NCBI RefSeq assembly: GCF_964340395.1
Contig: NC_135571.1
Location: forward strand, 15,714,721 to 15,778,720
Source: Glandiceps talaboti
Taxonomy: Eukaryota; Hemichordata; Enteropneusta; Spengelidae
DNA: 64,000 bases
Direction: 5' to 3'
Within the stretch, counting starts at the first letter, position 1, and each line of letters opens with the position of its first letter. Positions 53,101 through 58,368 of the stretch are shown here, piece after piece. The position numbers and the translations under genes were made by a program. Below the pieces are notes generated by a model. It made no database searches. It was not told the DNA's origin and saw only the letters and a list, made by a program, of their open reading frames with translations.

Positions 53101-53130
53101 ATTACAGAGACAGAAATGTGAAGTTGTGAC
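19106..53130 (-). CDS. Syt1: Synaptotagmin-1 gene, whole span (9 coding exons plus 1 alternative)
   Basis: Synaptotagmin-1 is the Ca sensor of synaptic vesicles. It is anchored in the vesicle membrane by one helix, and its two C2 domains bind Ca, acidic phospholipid and SNAREs to trigger fusion. The exons join in phase (1,1,0,0,0,0,1,0) at GT-AG sites into 426 residues, close to the usual length of about 420. Lumenal part 1-65, membrane helix about 69-89, Cys/Lys linker 90-125, C2A about 152-276, C2B about 287-415, WHTL at 418-421. Ca ligands of C2A are D183, D189, D241, D243 and D249. C2B has D317, D323, D377 and D379, with E385 in the fifth place. The C2B polybasic patch is K335-K341 plus K345-K346. 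Orthology to Syt1 rather than Syt2 or another paralogue rests on the overall match to invertebrate Syt1 as I know it. Upstream 5' UTR exons and the promoter are not identified. Confidence 0.95.
19420..20259 (-). repeat. 34/38-bp minisatellite made of splice-donor copies
   Basis: 23 units fill 86% of the 974-bp last intron. On the transcribed strand each unit carries (T)CAAATCCAG|GTTAGT or CAAATCCAG|GTTTAA, followed by CTATCATTTACTRTAATC. The last nine bases of the C2B exon plus its donor (20268-20254) are the terminal unit. Eight units keep GTTAGT and the rest have GTTTAA, which carries a four-base insertion (38 rather than 34 bp). Confidence 0.97.
20260..20393 (-). CDS. Syt1: Syt1 C2B exon, polybasic region
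   Basis: 134 bases, phase 1 in and phase 0 out, residues 323-367, beginning [10 protein letters not shown] and ending FEVPFEQIQ. It holds Ca ligand D323 and the polybasic strand KRMKKKK...KK that binds PIP2, SNAREs and AP-2. Acceptor TTTTTTCTCAG|ATCC. The donor CAAATCCAG|GTTAGT is identical to the unit of the adjoining intronic minisatellite (19420-20259). A transposon begins about 20 bp upstream of the acceptor. Confidence 0.97.
20411..23513 (+). mobile_element. Tandem-core element, diverged family A copy, interrupted
   Basis: The 5' hairpin half AAGCAAGTCATCATAA (20412-20428) and AAATGACATACTCCCC (22829-22844) join, once the insertion between them is removed, into a close match of other family A 5' ends (AACAAGTCATTGAGAATGAC then AT(A)CTCCCC). 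The right part has three ~150-bp cores (GTGGCCATATTGGA, TACCAAGTTTGA), a short (CA)n and the end CAGGACTTTGTCTAGTGGGG then ACC. It is the oldest family A copy in the window. Confidence 0.75.
20429..22826. mobile_element. 2.4-kb DNA transposon with ~690-bp terminal inverted repeats
   Basis: Arms 20429-21124 and 22146-22826 are inverted copies of each other at high identity, starting AGGTGATTCAAAATGCTCA, with about 1 kb between them. A 4-bp direct repeat ATAA flanks it (20425-20428 and 22827-22830), confirmed by the host element sequence on both sides. TGACGTCA occurs in both arms (20621-20628, 22640-22647). The centre (21125-22145) has no recognisable transposase, so it is a foldback or non-autonomous element. 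Confidence 0.9.
23557..23805. mobile_element. Palindromic family E element, copy 1
   Basis: Starts AGTGGTCATATGGATGAGGA. The left half (GTGTTTGTAACT) is answered inverted by GAGTTACAAACACAGAC at its right. The outer right arm is missing. Other copies: 35058-36583, 37407-37742, 62512-62788 and a half at 63759-63900. Confidence 0.75.
23933..24053 (-). CDS. Syt1: Syt1 C2B exon, first Ca-binding loop
   Basis: 121 bases, phase 0 in and phase 1 out, residues 283-322: [15 protein letters not shown], then [20 protein letters not shown] and VGGLS. It carries C2B Ca ligand D317. Acceptor TTATTTGTAG, donor CAG|GTGAGA. The sequence is almost invariant across animal Syt1. Confidence 0.97.
24205..24745. 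repeat. ~43-bp minisatellite, about 13 units
   Basis: Unit combines CATCGATATCACACTTTGCC and CACACATGGCACATGGCATG. Self-complementary words (ATCGAT, GCATGC) occur in each unit. It starts 150 bp upstream of the acceptor of the exon at 23933-24053. Both strands are open through the array because the unit lacks stops, so these frames are not genes. Confidence 0.97.
24746..25085. other. No feature recognised
   Basis: AT-rich Syt1 intron sequence. Confidence 0.5.
25086..25645 (+). pseudogene. 3' end of a LINE reverse transcriptase ORF
   Basis: Plus strand, opposite to Syt1. The C-terminal part of a LINE ORF2 runs from [16 protein letters not shown] across stops to [20 protein letters not shown] and [20 protein letters not shown]. 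The 3' UTR ends TGGACAATAAAGG and a GAATT-type simple tail (25615-25645). It is closely related to the minus-strand fragment 32160-32880, which has the same TGGACAATAAA end. 5'-truncated and inactive. Confidence 0.85.
25757..25943 (-). repeat. Degenerate ~55-bp tandem repeat ending at a splice donor
   Basis: Three units begin TATACTACC..CCATAT.TAATTA and share CCTTGTATCCTTCCAAGC. The exon 25944-26117 donor and its first 20 intron bases (complement of ACTACCCCCATATCTCATTA) form the fourth unit. Pyrimidine-rich on the plus strand. Confidence 0.6.
25944..26117 (-). CDS. Syt1: Syt1 C2A exon, third Ca-binding loop
   Basis: 174 bases, 58 codons in phase 0, residues 225-282: [13 protein letters not shown], then the loop [10 protein letters not shown] with D241, D243 and D249, then the [10 protein letters not shown] end of C2A and a short VPGGE linker. 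Acceptor TTATTTAAG, donor GAG|GTAATG. The donor lies at the end of a short degenerate tandem repeat, 25757-25943. Confidence 0.97.
26570..26826. repeat. Compound CT/TCTG-rich simple repeat
   Basis: Runs of CTCT with interspersed GTACAT and GTATGTGTCTGTAT, ending 8 bp from the donor of exon 26835-27002. Open frames here are simple-sequence artefacts. Confidence 0.9.
26835..27002 (-). CDS. Syt1: Syt1 C2A exon, first Ca-binding loop
   Basis: 168 bases, 56 codons in phase 0, residues 169-224, from [15 protein letters not shown] to NESFTFK. It carries Ca ligands D183 and D189 in [13 protein letters not shown] and the basic [16 protein letters not shown] strand. Acceptor TTCTTTAG, donor AAG|GTATTG. 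On the coding strand the intron becomes a purine-rich simple repeat 8 bp after the donor. Confidence 0.97.
27477..28008. repeat. 21-bp minisatellite, about 25 units
   Basis: Unit GATATAGAGTGTACATGGGC(T) or with GTAGATGGAC. A shortened derivative (GTACATTGCTTGAGTGTACC) also occurs outside the array at 28290-28312, which suggests recent exchange. It ends 47 bp from the donor of exon 28055-28183. Confidence 0.95.
28055..28183 (-). CDS. Syt1: Syt1 linker exon, start of C2A
   Basis: 129 bases, phase 0 both ends, residues 126-168: [10 protein letters not shown], an acidic linker ([10 protein letters not shown]), then [17 protein letters not shown], which opens C2A. The acceptor reads TTAACAG|GTTCAG|CCT, so a second AG six bases inside the exon could be used to omit Val-Gln. 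The donor is AAG|GTGAGA. A 21-bp tandem array starts 47 bp downstream of the donor. Confidence 0.95.
28320..29780. other. No feature recognised
   Basis: AT-rich Syt1 intron without a gene, domain or obvious repeat. Confidence 0.5.
29790..29912. repeat. ~31-bp minisatellite, three to four units
   Basis: AACAATGGAAAACAATACAG followed by TGACCATATGG, nearly perfect. Confidence 0.9.
29972..30703 (+). mobile_element. Tandem-core family A, copy without cores, split by a MITE
   Basis: Has the family 5' hairpin end (AACAAGTCATTGAGAATGAC, then ATAGTCCC) and the 3' end GACGGAACCCAATC...AAGTCCCTGTCCTGGACTTC followed by GTCTGGCGGGGACTAA, which folds into a hairpin. The tandem cores are missing. The MITE at 30003-30494 interrupts it just inside the 5' end. 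Confidence 0.8.
30003..30494. mobile_element. MITE with ~105-bp inverted repeats and 10-bp target duplication (Mutator-like)
   Basis: Arms starting CAATCTGATTAAAATCCGAT run about 105 bp inward and are almost identical inverted. AGTCCCTGCT (29993-30002) and AGTCCCCGCT (30495-30504) flank it as a 10-bp target duplication with one change. Long arms plus a 9-10-bp duplication are typical of Mutator-like MITEs. No transposase. Confidence 0.85.
30704..31007. other. No feature recognised
   Basis: Short spacer between two family A copies. A frame open across 30492-30875 is made of transposon sequence on its left and has no recognisable domain on its right. Confidence 0.5.
31008..31885 (+). mobile_element. 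Tandem-core family A, copy 2
   Basis: 5' part from AACACTTGTGAACCTAAATC, an 18-base G run at 31160-31178, then four to five cores of ~150 bp (TGTCTGAGTTATGGCTTTGG, ATGGCTGCTAGGCGGCCATA, TCATAGAACACTGTCCTAAT), then CGGACGGACGGACGGAACCC and the terminal hairpin GTCCCCGTCCCGGAC...GTCCGGCAGGGAC. Frames open on the minus strand recur in every copy with the core and are not genes. Confidence 0.85.
31920..32880 (-). pseudogene. LINE reverse transcriptase, C-terminal half, frameshifted
   Basis: Minus strand. Contains the catalytic [12 protein letters not shown] motif, then [13 protein letters not shown] and [14 protein letters not shown] in one frame (32863-32480). After a frameshift near 32500 it continues [18 protein letters not shown] and [20 protein letters not shown] (to 32167). 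The 3' end near 31950 has TGGACAATAAA, as in the 25086-25645 fragment. 5'-truncated exactly where the 52-bp minisatellite begins. Confidence 0.9.
32924..34336. repeat. 52-bp minisatellite, about 27 units
   Basis: Unit contains CTCATACTGGTGATAACCGT followed by ACCAGTTACTAGACAGGAGT and CAATATTTGTAT. Only a few variable positions (C/T in CGTACC or CGTATC, T/A in TACTAG or TACAAG), so it is very homogeneous. Confidence 0.98.
34340..35057. other. No gene recognised
   Basis: AT-rich intron. A lone CAGTGTTCTCCCT at 34706-34718 resembles the terminal bases of the hAT-like element at 44518-45689, but no matching second end is seen. Confidence 0.5.
35058..36583. mobile_element. Palindromic family E element, split by a family B element
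   Basis: The left arm (35058-35242, GTGGTCATATCAATGAGGAG) and right arm (36416-36583, CTTCCTCCATATGGCCACTT) are inverted copies and together rebuild a complete family E palindrome once the family B insert is removed. Confidence 0.85.
35243..36415 (+). mobile_element. Tandem-core element, family B copy 2
   Basis: Starts with the palindrome CCGCCAATGGCG then TTGTAGCACAACTG. Four ~120-bp cores, (AC)n at 36326-36361, ACAGACGCCGGACGATCC, and the terminal hairpin TAGCACTACTGAAC...GTTCAGTTGTGCTA (14-bp stem, one mismatch). Confidence 0.85.
36584..38440. other. Intron; contains a decayed family E copy at 37407-37742
   Basis: 37407-37742 has both arms of the family E palindrome (GGATTTATTTTGCATTTT and inverted AAAATCCAAAATGAATTCC) with GTTTGTAACTCAGTAAATTA between. 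The remainder is AT-rich with no gene. Confidence 0.6.
38443..38970. repeat. ~40-bp minisatellite (CCCATATAAGGAT)n
   Basis: Alternating half-units ACTCCCATATAAGGATATGA and TCAACCCCATATAAGGATGA, about 26 half-units. Degenerate copies continue to about 39050, close to exon 39092-39273. Open frames follow the repeat. Confidence 0.95.
39092..39273 (-). CDS. Syt1: Syt1 canonical transmembrane and juxtamembrane exon
   Basis: 182 bases, acceptor CTCTCCTTCAG, phase 1 in and phase 0 out. It encodes residues 65-125: [14 protein letters not shown], a helix, a Cys cluster (CCCICIC then CIC, likely palmitoylated), a Lys run, then [16 protein letters not shown] and SYKEK. The last part is a near signature of invertebrate Syt1. 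The donor is AAG|GTCTGC, weak but fixed by the conserved KEK|VQPD protein junction with the next exon. It lies 130 bp from a minisatellite at 38443-38970. Confidence 0.95.
39274..40859. other. Intron between the two membrane exons
   Basis: AT-rich, with a few TTGATATGCAAAT repeats at 39840-39925. No coding signal. Confidence 0.5.
40860..41113 (-). CDS. Syt1: Alternative Syt1 transmembrane exon
   Basis: The 254-base open frame follows an acceptor with a pyrimidine tract (TTCCCTTCAG) and ends AAAAAG|GTTATA, a weak donor. It encodes 84 full codons: about 48 polar lumenal residues with two N-glycosylation sequons (NQT, NTT), then WEVPMW and a roughly 25-residue hydrophobic helix, then CKKNRKGKK. 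Its entry phase (1) and exit phase (0) equal those of the canonical membrane exon 39092-39273, and both share a VPMW/LPMW start to the helix. Substituting it would give a 450-residue protein without the Cys cluster and without the [10 protein letters not shown] linker. An internal stronger donor (GTGT|GTAAGA) would instead exit in phase 1 and could splice to 39273, giving two helices, which seems less likely. No transcript evidence is available here. Confidence 0.6.
41300..42000. mobile_element. Decayed relative of the 56760-57932 element
   Basis: Shared blocks in the same order: AATTTGAATATGACCCA, AGTTTCATGTGCCCCATG, CATTTCCTGAC, TTACTTATTAACAG, TCTATGCTGAAAACTTCACT and GCATTATGTGAATTTA. Terminal CAGTGTT ends are not visible here, so boundaries are approximate. 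Confidence 0.6.
42001..43185. other. No gene recognised
   Basis: AT-rich Syt1 intron. Confidence 0.5.
43190..44517. repeat. 24-bp minisatellite, left part (~56 units)
   Basis: Unit GTGTTAGCGGCAGATACATG followed by TATA. Since 24 is divisible by 3 and the common unit lacks stops, frames of more than 440 codons are open on both strands; they are artefacts. The same array continues at 45690-46822 after an inserted element. Confidence 0.98.
44518..45689. mobile_element. hAT-like non-autonomous DNA transposon inside the minisatellite
   Basis: The ends CAGTGTTCTCC (44518) and GGAGAACACTG (to 45689) are inverted. ACATG flanks both sides (44513-44517 and 45690-45694). Subterminal CGTATCGGGCCCGATATCC and CGATACGCTAT repeats occur at the left, GATATCCTATCA at the right. 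1172 bp with no transposase recognised. The ends fit hAT superfamily; a 5-bp duplication is less usual for hAT than 8 bp. Confidence 0.8.
45690..46822. repeat. 24-bp minisatellite, right part (~47 units)
   Basis: Same unit and variants as 43190-44517 (GTCAGCGGCAGAAACATG, GTGTTAGCGATAGATACAAG). It ends 150 bp from the donor of exon 46974-47051. Long open frames are repeat artefacts. Confidence 0.98.
46974..47051 (-). CDS. Syt1: Syt1 exon 2 (lumenal, pre-membrane segment)
   Basis: Seventy-eight bases between an acceptor (TTACTAG) and a strong donor C|GTAAGT, phase 1 in and phase 1 out, giving D39 to P64 ([10 protein letters not shown]...KLKELP). Joined directly to 39092-39273 it reads KELP-LPMWA, which resembles the vertebrate Syt1 pre-membrane sequence (HKIP-LPPWA). 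This supports direct splicing to that exon in the main isoform. The intron side carries a 24-bp minisatellite 150 bp away, and a 31-base G run lies 100 bp upstream. Confidence 0.85.
47125..47185. repeat. 31-base G run next to a hAT-like terminus
   Basis: CAATGTTCTCCCCAGGATTT (47130-47149) matches the right terminus of the 44518-45689 element (complement of AAATCCTGGGGAGAACA), then an uninterrupted G31 at 47153-47183. A possible partner end GGGAGACACTG lies at 51520-51530, which would make the stretch between one large nested element; this is tentative. Confidence 0.5.
47190..49200. other. No gene recognised
   Basis: Syt1 intron 1. 48120-48290 is the inverted partner of 9950-10160 (AAAAAGACGCAACGCTAATG). 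The remainder lacks coding features. Confidence 0.5.
49209..50141 (+). mobile_element. Tandem-core family A, copy 3
   Basis: Complete: 5' hairpin AACAAGTCATTGAGAATGAC, G run at 49440-49452, four cores of ~150 bp, GGACGGACGGATGGAACCC, terminal hairpin CCTGTCCTGGACTTCGTCTG then GCGGGGACTAA. Directly abuts copy 4. Confidence 0.9.
50154..51281 (+). mobile_element. Tandem-core family A, copy 4
   Basis: Same design with five to six cores, G run at 50423-50433, and a degenerate terminal hairpin ending GCAAGGACTAA. A 12-base spacer separates it from copy 3 in the same orientation, suggesting a tandem insertion or a duplication. Confidence 0.9.
51640..52975. mobile_element. Tandem-core family D element containing a 628-bp duplication
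   Basis: ~60-bp units (TTCTAAACAGCACTCC, GATAAAACTTTGTGATCTTT) alternate with a ~340-bp block that occurs twice, 628 bp apart (51850-52190 and 52478-52818), essentially identical. The right end has ACAGAAAGACAGACGTCGAG and the hairpin AGCTCCCCTTTCAGGAGCT (52952-52970) then AAAA, the same order as family A and B ends. No clear 5' end. It stops about 17 bp from the donor of exon 52988-53130. Confidence 0.65.
52988..53130 (-). CDS. Syt1: Syt1 exon with start codon (lumenal N-terminus)
   Basis: The ATG is at 53100-53102, followed by 38 codons ([10 protein letters not shown]...) and one base of the next codon. The donor at 52987-52986 reads CAG|GTAAAC. Upstream of the ATG, 28 bases of 5' UTR run back to a strong 3' splice site (TTCTCTCTCCAG) at 53132-53131, so at least one noncoding exon lies further upstream. 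An in-frame ATG at codon 5 is a possible alternative start. There is no signal peptide, as expected for synaptotagmins, which are inserted by their membrane helix. A repeat element ends about 17 bp inside the donor. The N-terminal sequence is poorly conserved in the family, so this exon rests on splice sites, phase and position. Confidence 0.8.
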
Positions 53131-53587
53131 CTGGAGAGAGAAAATGGAACACATCATATCACTATAGTACTAGTTCTAGTACTTGATTTAGTTTGTTGTT
53201 GGGTGTAAATTGGACACTTCTCACATCTTACATCTACATTTATCAAACATTCGTTTTGTGATAAACACCCATTTGAACAAATACAGTCTTAAGTTTGCAA
53301 ACAAATGTTGGGTGTAAACAAAAAGTCATTTTGCAAACAAATGTTGGGTGTACACAAAAAGTCAAGTAACAATGCCTCAGGCTCAAAAGCTGAATTAGGA
53401 AGTTATCTAAGTCATTAGAGAAATCTGTAAACAAATGATAAATTATGAAAACAGATTAAGAAATAGAGAATGCAGTAACCTTGTACAGTGTGCTTTCACC
53501 TCAGAAAAGAAAAGTCATGGTAACACATGGACAGCCTTTGTCAAGAAGCATGCGAGAACTGATATAACAAATCTTAGTACCCAATAT

Positions 53588-54243
53588 TGAAAAAACATTT
53601 ATATCGATATTATTTGGATACGAACGATTGAAAAAACATTTATATCCATAGTATTTGGATACCAACGACTGAAAAATATTTATATTTATAGTATTTGGAT
53701 AACAACGATATAGTATTTGGATACCAACGATTGAAAAATATTTATATTGATAGTATTTGGATACCAACGATTGAAAAATATTTATATCGATAGTATTTGG
53801 ATACCAACGATATAGTATTTGGATACCAACGATTGAAAAATATTTATATCCATAGTATTTGGATACCAACGATTGAAAAATATTTATATCCATAGTATTT
53901 GGATACCACTAATTGAAAAATATTTATATTGATAGTATTTGGATACCAACGATTGAAAAATATTTATATCCATAGTATTTGGATACCAACGATTGAAAAA
54001 TATTTATATCCATAGTATTTGGATACCACTAATTGAAAAATATTTATATTGATAGTATTTGGATACCAACGATTGAAAAATATTTATATCCATAGTATTT
54101 GGATACCACTAATTGAAAAATATTTATATTGATAGTATTTGGATACCAACGATTGAAAAATATTTATATCCATAGTATTTGGATACCACTAATTGAAAAA
54201 TATTTATATTGATAGTATTTGGATACCAACGATTGAAAAAAAA
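53588..54243. repeat. 40-bp minisatellite, about 16 units
   Basis: Unit GATTGAAAAATATTTATATC then CATAGTATTTGGATACCAAC. Two subtypes (CCAACGA and CCACTAA) alternate regularly, indicating an 80-bp higher-order period in the right half. Confidence 0.97.
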
Positions 54244-54735
54244 TCTATGCAATTCAGAATCTTTTCTGTTGGACAACAATCAGAACCTGGCAATTGGATT
54301 TCCTGGATTTCCTTCTTTGTGGATTTTGGGTAGCAGGTTAAAATTGCACAATCTTTGTATAGGGGAATGACATTCCATACTTTTTTCCGTAATACAATGT
54401 AAGTCCATGGCTGTCTACAGGTTGCTTCTATACTTTGATACAGTCTGTAACCTCCAAGACGAGTTTGTAGAATTTCTTTTTACGTTGTTGTATGTCTGAC
54501 ATTACACCTTGATTTCAAACTGGTTGTTTTTAAATTGATAACACTGAATTGAATATATTCTATCTTCCCTGTATCTCATCTTGTGGAGTTTTGTCACTTC
54601 CTGTCACCCATGCATTTGAGTTGTACATGTACATGTAGTAGTAATTCAGTAGTATACAGTCTACACTCATTTTCATTTCTATACTTTCATCATAAAAAAT
54701 ATAATATATGTAGTGAACCAGATTTAAACTGAATG
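54244..54735. other. No gene recognised
   Basis: AT-rich intron or 5' flank. Confidence 0.5.
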
Positions 54736-55982
54736 CCTCCCGTAAGGGAATCACTAATTATGCAAATAACTCATTAAACTAAAAAAACTATGGTAACAGG
54801 CTTTGTTTTTTGAACAAGCGTGCTTTCTTACATTAATGTATGTAAGAGTGTATGATTTCTGCTTAATAAATGAATATCGCTCATTATTCAAAATACTCAT
54901 TAAAGGAAAAAGTTGCAATTGTAGCAACAAACTTCATAGGACAGGTGGCACGGTGCGTATTATTATGGTTGATGTACGTATCGTATTATATGAAATTTGA
55001 AGCTTGCATTTTTAAGATACAACCTAGTTACCTAAAATCATTAATTATGCAAATTTTAATATTAAATTAAAATTAAAACTAAGCTATATAAAAGATTTTA
55101 TAGGACATATCCACTTTGTTACGGTTAACGTATGTACTAAATTGTATTGAAATTGAAGTATGCAGTCTTAAGATATAGCCTAATTACCGAAAATCATTAA
55201 TTATGCAAATTATTCATTAACACTGTAAGGTACATCAACTAACTTTATAGGACATACATAATTTGTTATGGTTAATGTATGTACTGAATTGTATTGAAAT
55301 TGAAGTATGCAGTCGTAAGATGTAGCCTAATTACCAAGAATCATTAATTATGCAAATTATTCATTAACACTGAAAGGTACACCAACAAGCTTTACAGGAC
55401 ATATGTGATTGTTATGGTTAACGTGTGTACTGAATTATATTGATATTGAAGTATGTATTCTTAAGATATAGCCTAATTACCGAAAATCATTAATTATGCA
55501 AATTATTCATTAACACTGTACGGTGCATCAACAAACTTGATAGGACATGTGTTTTCTTATGGTTAACGTATGTACTAAATTATGTTGAATTTGAAGTATG
55601 TATTCTTAAGATATAGCCTAATTACCAAAAATAATTAATTATGCAATTTATTCATTAACGCTGTAAGATACATCAACGAATTTTATAGGACAAATGTATG
55701 TTGTTATGTTTAACCAATATACTAAATTATATTGAAATTGAAGTATGCAGTCTTAACATGTTGCGTAATTAGTTGATTTCATTAATATGCAAATTTCTCT
55801 AATTAAACATTAACAGATCTGGCTCAAAACCTAATCAGGTCTAGCTATTACCCTAAAGATTATATATCCCAAATTTCATTACAATTGAGCCAGCCGATTT
55901 TTAGAAAATGATGACACAGACAGACAGACACACACACAGACACACATTCCCCTTTTAATACCTCCCACACCCTTACGGGAGG
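54736..55982 (+). mobile_element. Tandem-core element, family C
   Basis: CCTCCCGTAAGGG at 54736-54748 and its exact complement at 55970-55982. Between lie about seven ~145-bp cores (TAATTACCGAAAATCATTAA, TTATGCAAATTATTCATTAA, TATAGGACATA), then GACAGACAGACACACACACA and a 3' hairpin ACCTCCC-acacccttac-GGGAGGT followed by AAAA. Confidence 0.85.
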
Positions 55983-56607
55983 TAAAAAATATACAATAAA
56001 AAGTGGTGTCCCTGAATTACATGTATGTGAAGGTAAAAACTTAGGATAACTCAAAATTGATGCACTTTTGGAAAATTCACATATTTTTTTTTTTGCTTTG
56101 ATTGCGTTGCGCAAATACTTTGTATAGGCAGTTCTTAAATAGTTATTCATGTGATCACAAAAAGTGCTTCATTCAAACATTTCATGAAATATCAATACAC
56201 ACTTTGTACTTTGTTTCTGTTGGCAATATACATGTATACATATGTGTCTGTCTTTCACTTGTAACCTACAGTGAGTATATTATTTTTGATATTACTAATT
56301 CAAGATTGAATGAGAAAAAACACAGGGTCCAATACTACATATGTTAACCTTTTCTGAAGTGAGGTGTACAAGATTATTTTATTTTCCCATGATGATTGCA
56401 CCAGTGTAACACTTTAACATGGTGTGCTCCAATCAGCAATATTTTATTTCTAAATCCAGAAAAACTGTCTGTAAGATTTTTTTTTTATTGTCAGGTCTAT
56501 TCAGATTTGTTTATGATAAAAAGATATTTTCAATTTTTTTATTTATTTTTTTTTTTTTTGGTGGTGGTGGGGTGGGGGTTATAAAACATGATTTTTTTGT
56601 ATAAAAA
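55983..56607. other. No gene recognised
   Basis: Spacer between family C and family B elements with T-runs (56540-56560). Confidence 0.5.
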
Positions 56608-56759
56608 ACAGTGCCATTGGCATTGTAGCATAACTGTACAGTTTTTAAAAAAAATGTTTTGCCATATGCTGATCCATGCTTGGGATAGGTGTTCATTTGC
56701 TGAATGATTATCCATATATTCATTTGTCTATTTATCCCTGTTATCTTTGCAATATATGT

Positions 56760-57932
56760 CAGTGTTTCCTCTGGGTCAAAAATTTACTAGCAATTTGGCT
56801 AATTTGCCTCAAAATTTATTAGCCAAACCAAACTTTCAATTAGCCAAACTTTTGCGATAAAAATGAACCTATATAAATAAAGACAATGACGCAAACTTGT
56901 ATGTTTTTACTGTTTATTTACATACATTTTTCATGTCATGTTGGCAAATGTACGGTTCTCATCTTTGATTTGAAGTTGTAGCACCAAACATCGAGGTTTT
57001 AATCAGTTCTCATTGTAACTATTTTCTAAATCTCAGTGTGACCTGTGAAATTTGAATATGACCCATCGTATGCATAATATTTCAACAGTTTCATGTGCCC
57101 CATGACCATTTCCTGACGTGGAGAGAGCACGTCTTGGGTACATGTAGTTCAGAAACTATGCGATGTTATCATTACTTATCCACGTGATTGGTTACTTATT
57201 AACAGGCGTGGTGCGAAAGGGTTTCCATCGATAGAACGGCCATTACGGCAAAAGCATCTTCCCTCATGAGTGAAGCAATGATCAAATGGACCACATCATT
57301 GGACAGTCTATGCTGAAAACTTCACTTAGATAAATTCAAACTGCCACTTCACCATTTCATTCTCACTAAAACTTAAACTTTTTCTTTTTGAGCTTCGTTA
57401 CTAGATCGAACGCATTATGTGAATTTACCGTTCACTACACCATGCTCTTTGTCTGGTTCGCATGTTATAGTGTATCGTTCAAGAATAAACGAATATCTTC
57501 GTGTATTACGAGTTAACAGTTCTCCTGCATGGTGGAAGGGCCCGGTAATAAAGACGACTCGTCTTCCATTGCACCTTGCATGTGACGAACTACTTCATCA
57601 AATTTTACAAGCATGGATCGCATGATCAGATGCTGAATGTATTACACAATGGAACTTACAAGTTTGTTGGATGGGACGTTATGTGCATTGCTGATGTAAC
57701 AATTTTATGGTTTATTTAACTTTTGAGGGACGCACAATGTGTACAATTCCTTCTAAATGTAATACGGATATTCTATGTTGCGACAAAAAAACCACAAGCA
57801 TTACGCATAGATTTTCTGGTGCCCTATTCTAAATTGGCTTTGCAAGTTTGGCTAATTGTATCAAAAATATTCTCGCCAAATGCAGATTTTATTCGCATTT
57901 TGCGATTTGGCGAGTGGGCAGCGGAAACACTG
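56760..57932. mobile_element. hAT-like element inserted in family B copy 3
   Basis: Ends CAGTGTTTCC and GGAAACACTG, flanked by TATGT (56755-56759 and 57933-57937). Subterminal repeats include AATTTGGCTAATTTG and GCCAAAC near the left and AATTGGCTTTGCAAGTTTGG near the right. The interior matches 41300-42000. No transposase. Confidence 0.8.
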
Positions 57933-58368
57933 TATGTGATCACTTGGCTGTTGCTATGGGTGTGGTCTTGATGCCAGGCACATTTGCATATATTTTTTGA
58001 ATGTTTATTCATTTGTCTATTTATCCCTGTTATCTTTGCAAAATATGTGATCATTTGGCTGTTGCTATGGGCGTGGTCATGTTGCTAGGCATATTTACAT
58101 ACATTTTTTAATGGTTATTCATTTGTCTATCAATTCCTATTGTTATCTTTGCAATATACGTGATTATTTGGTTGTTGTTATAGTATAGGCGTGGTCTTGT
58201 TGCTAGGCAAGTTCCATACATTTTTTGGATGTTTATTCAATTGTCTATTCATCCCCATGGTTATCTTTGTGAAATACACCACCGATTGGCTGTTGCTATG
58301 GGTATGGTCTTGTTGCTAGGCAAATTTACATACATTTTTGGAATGTTCATTCAATTATCTATTAATCC

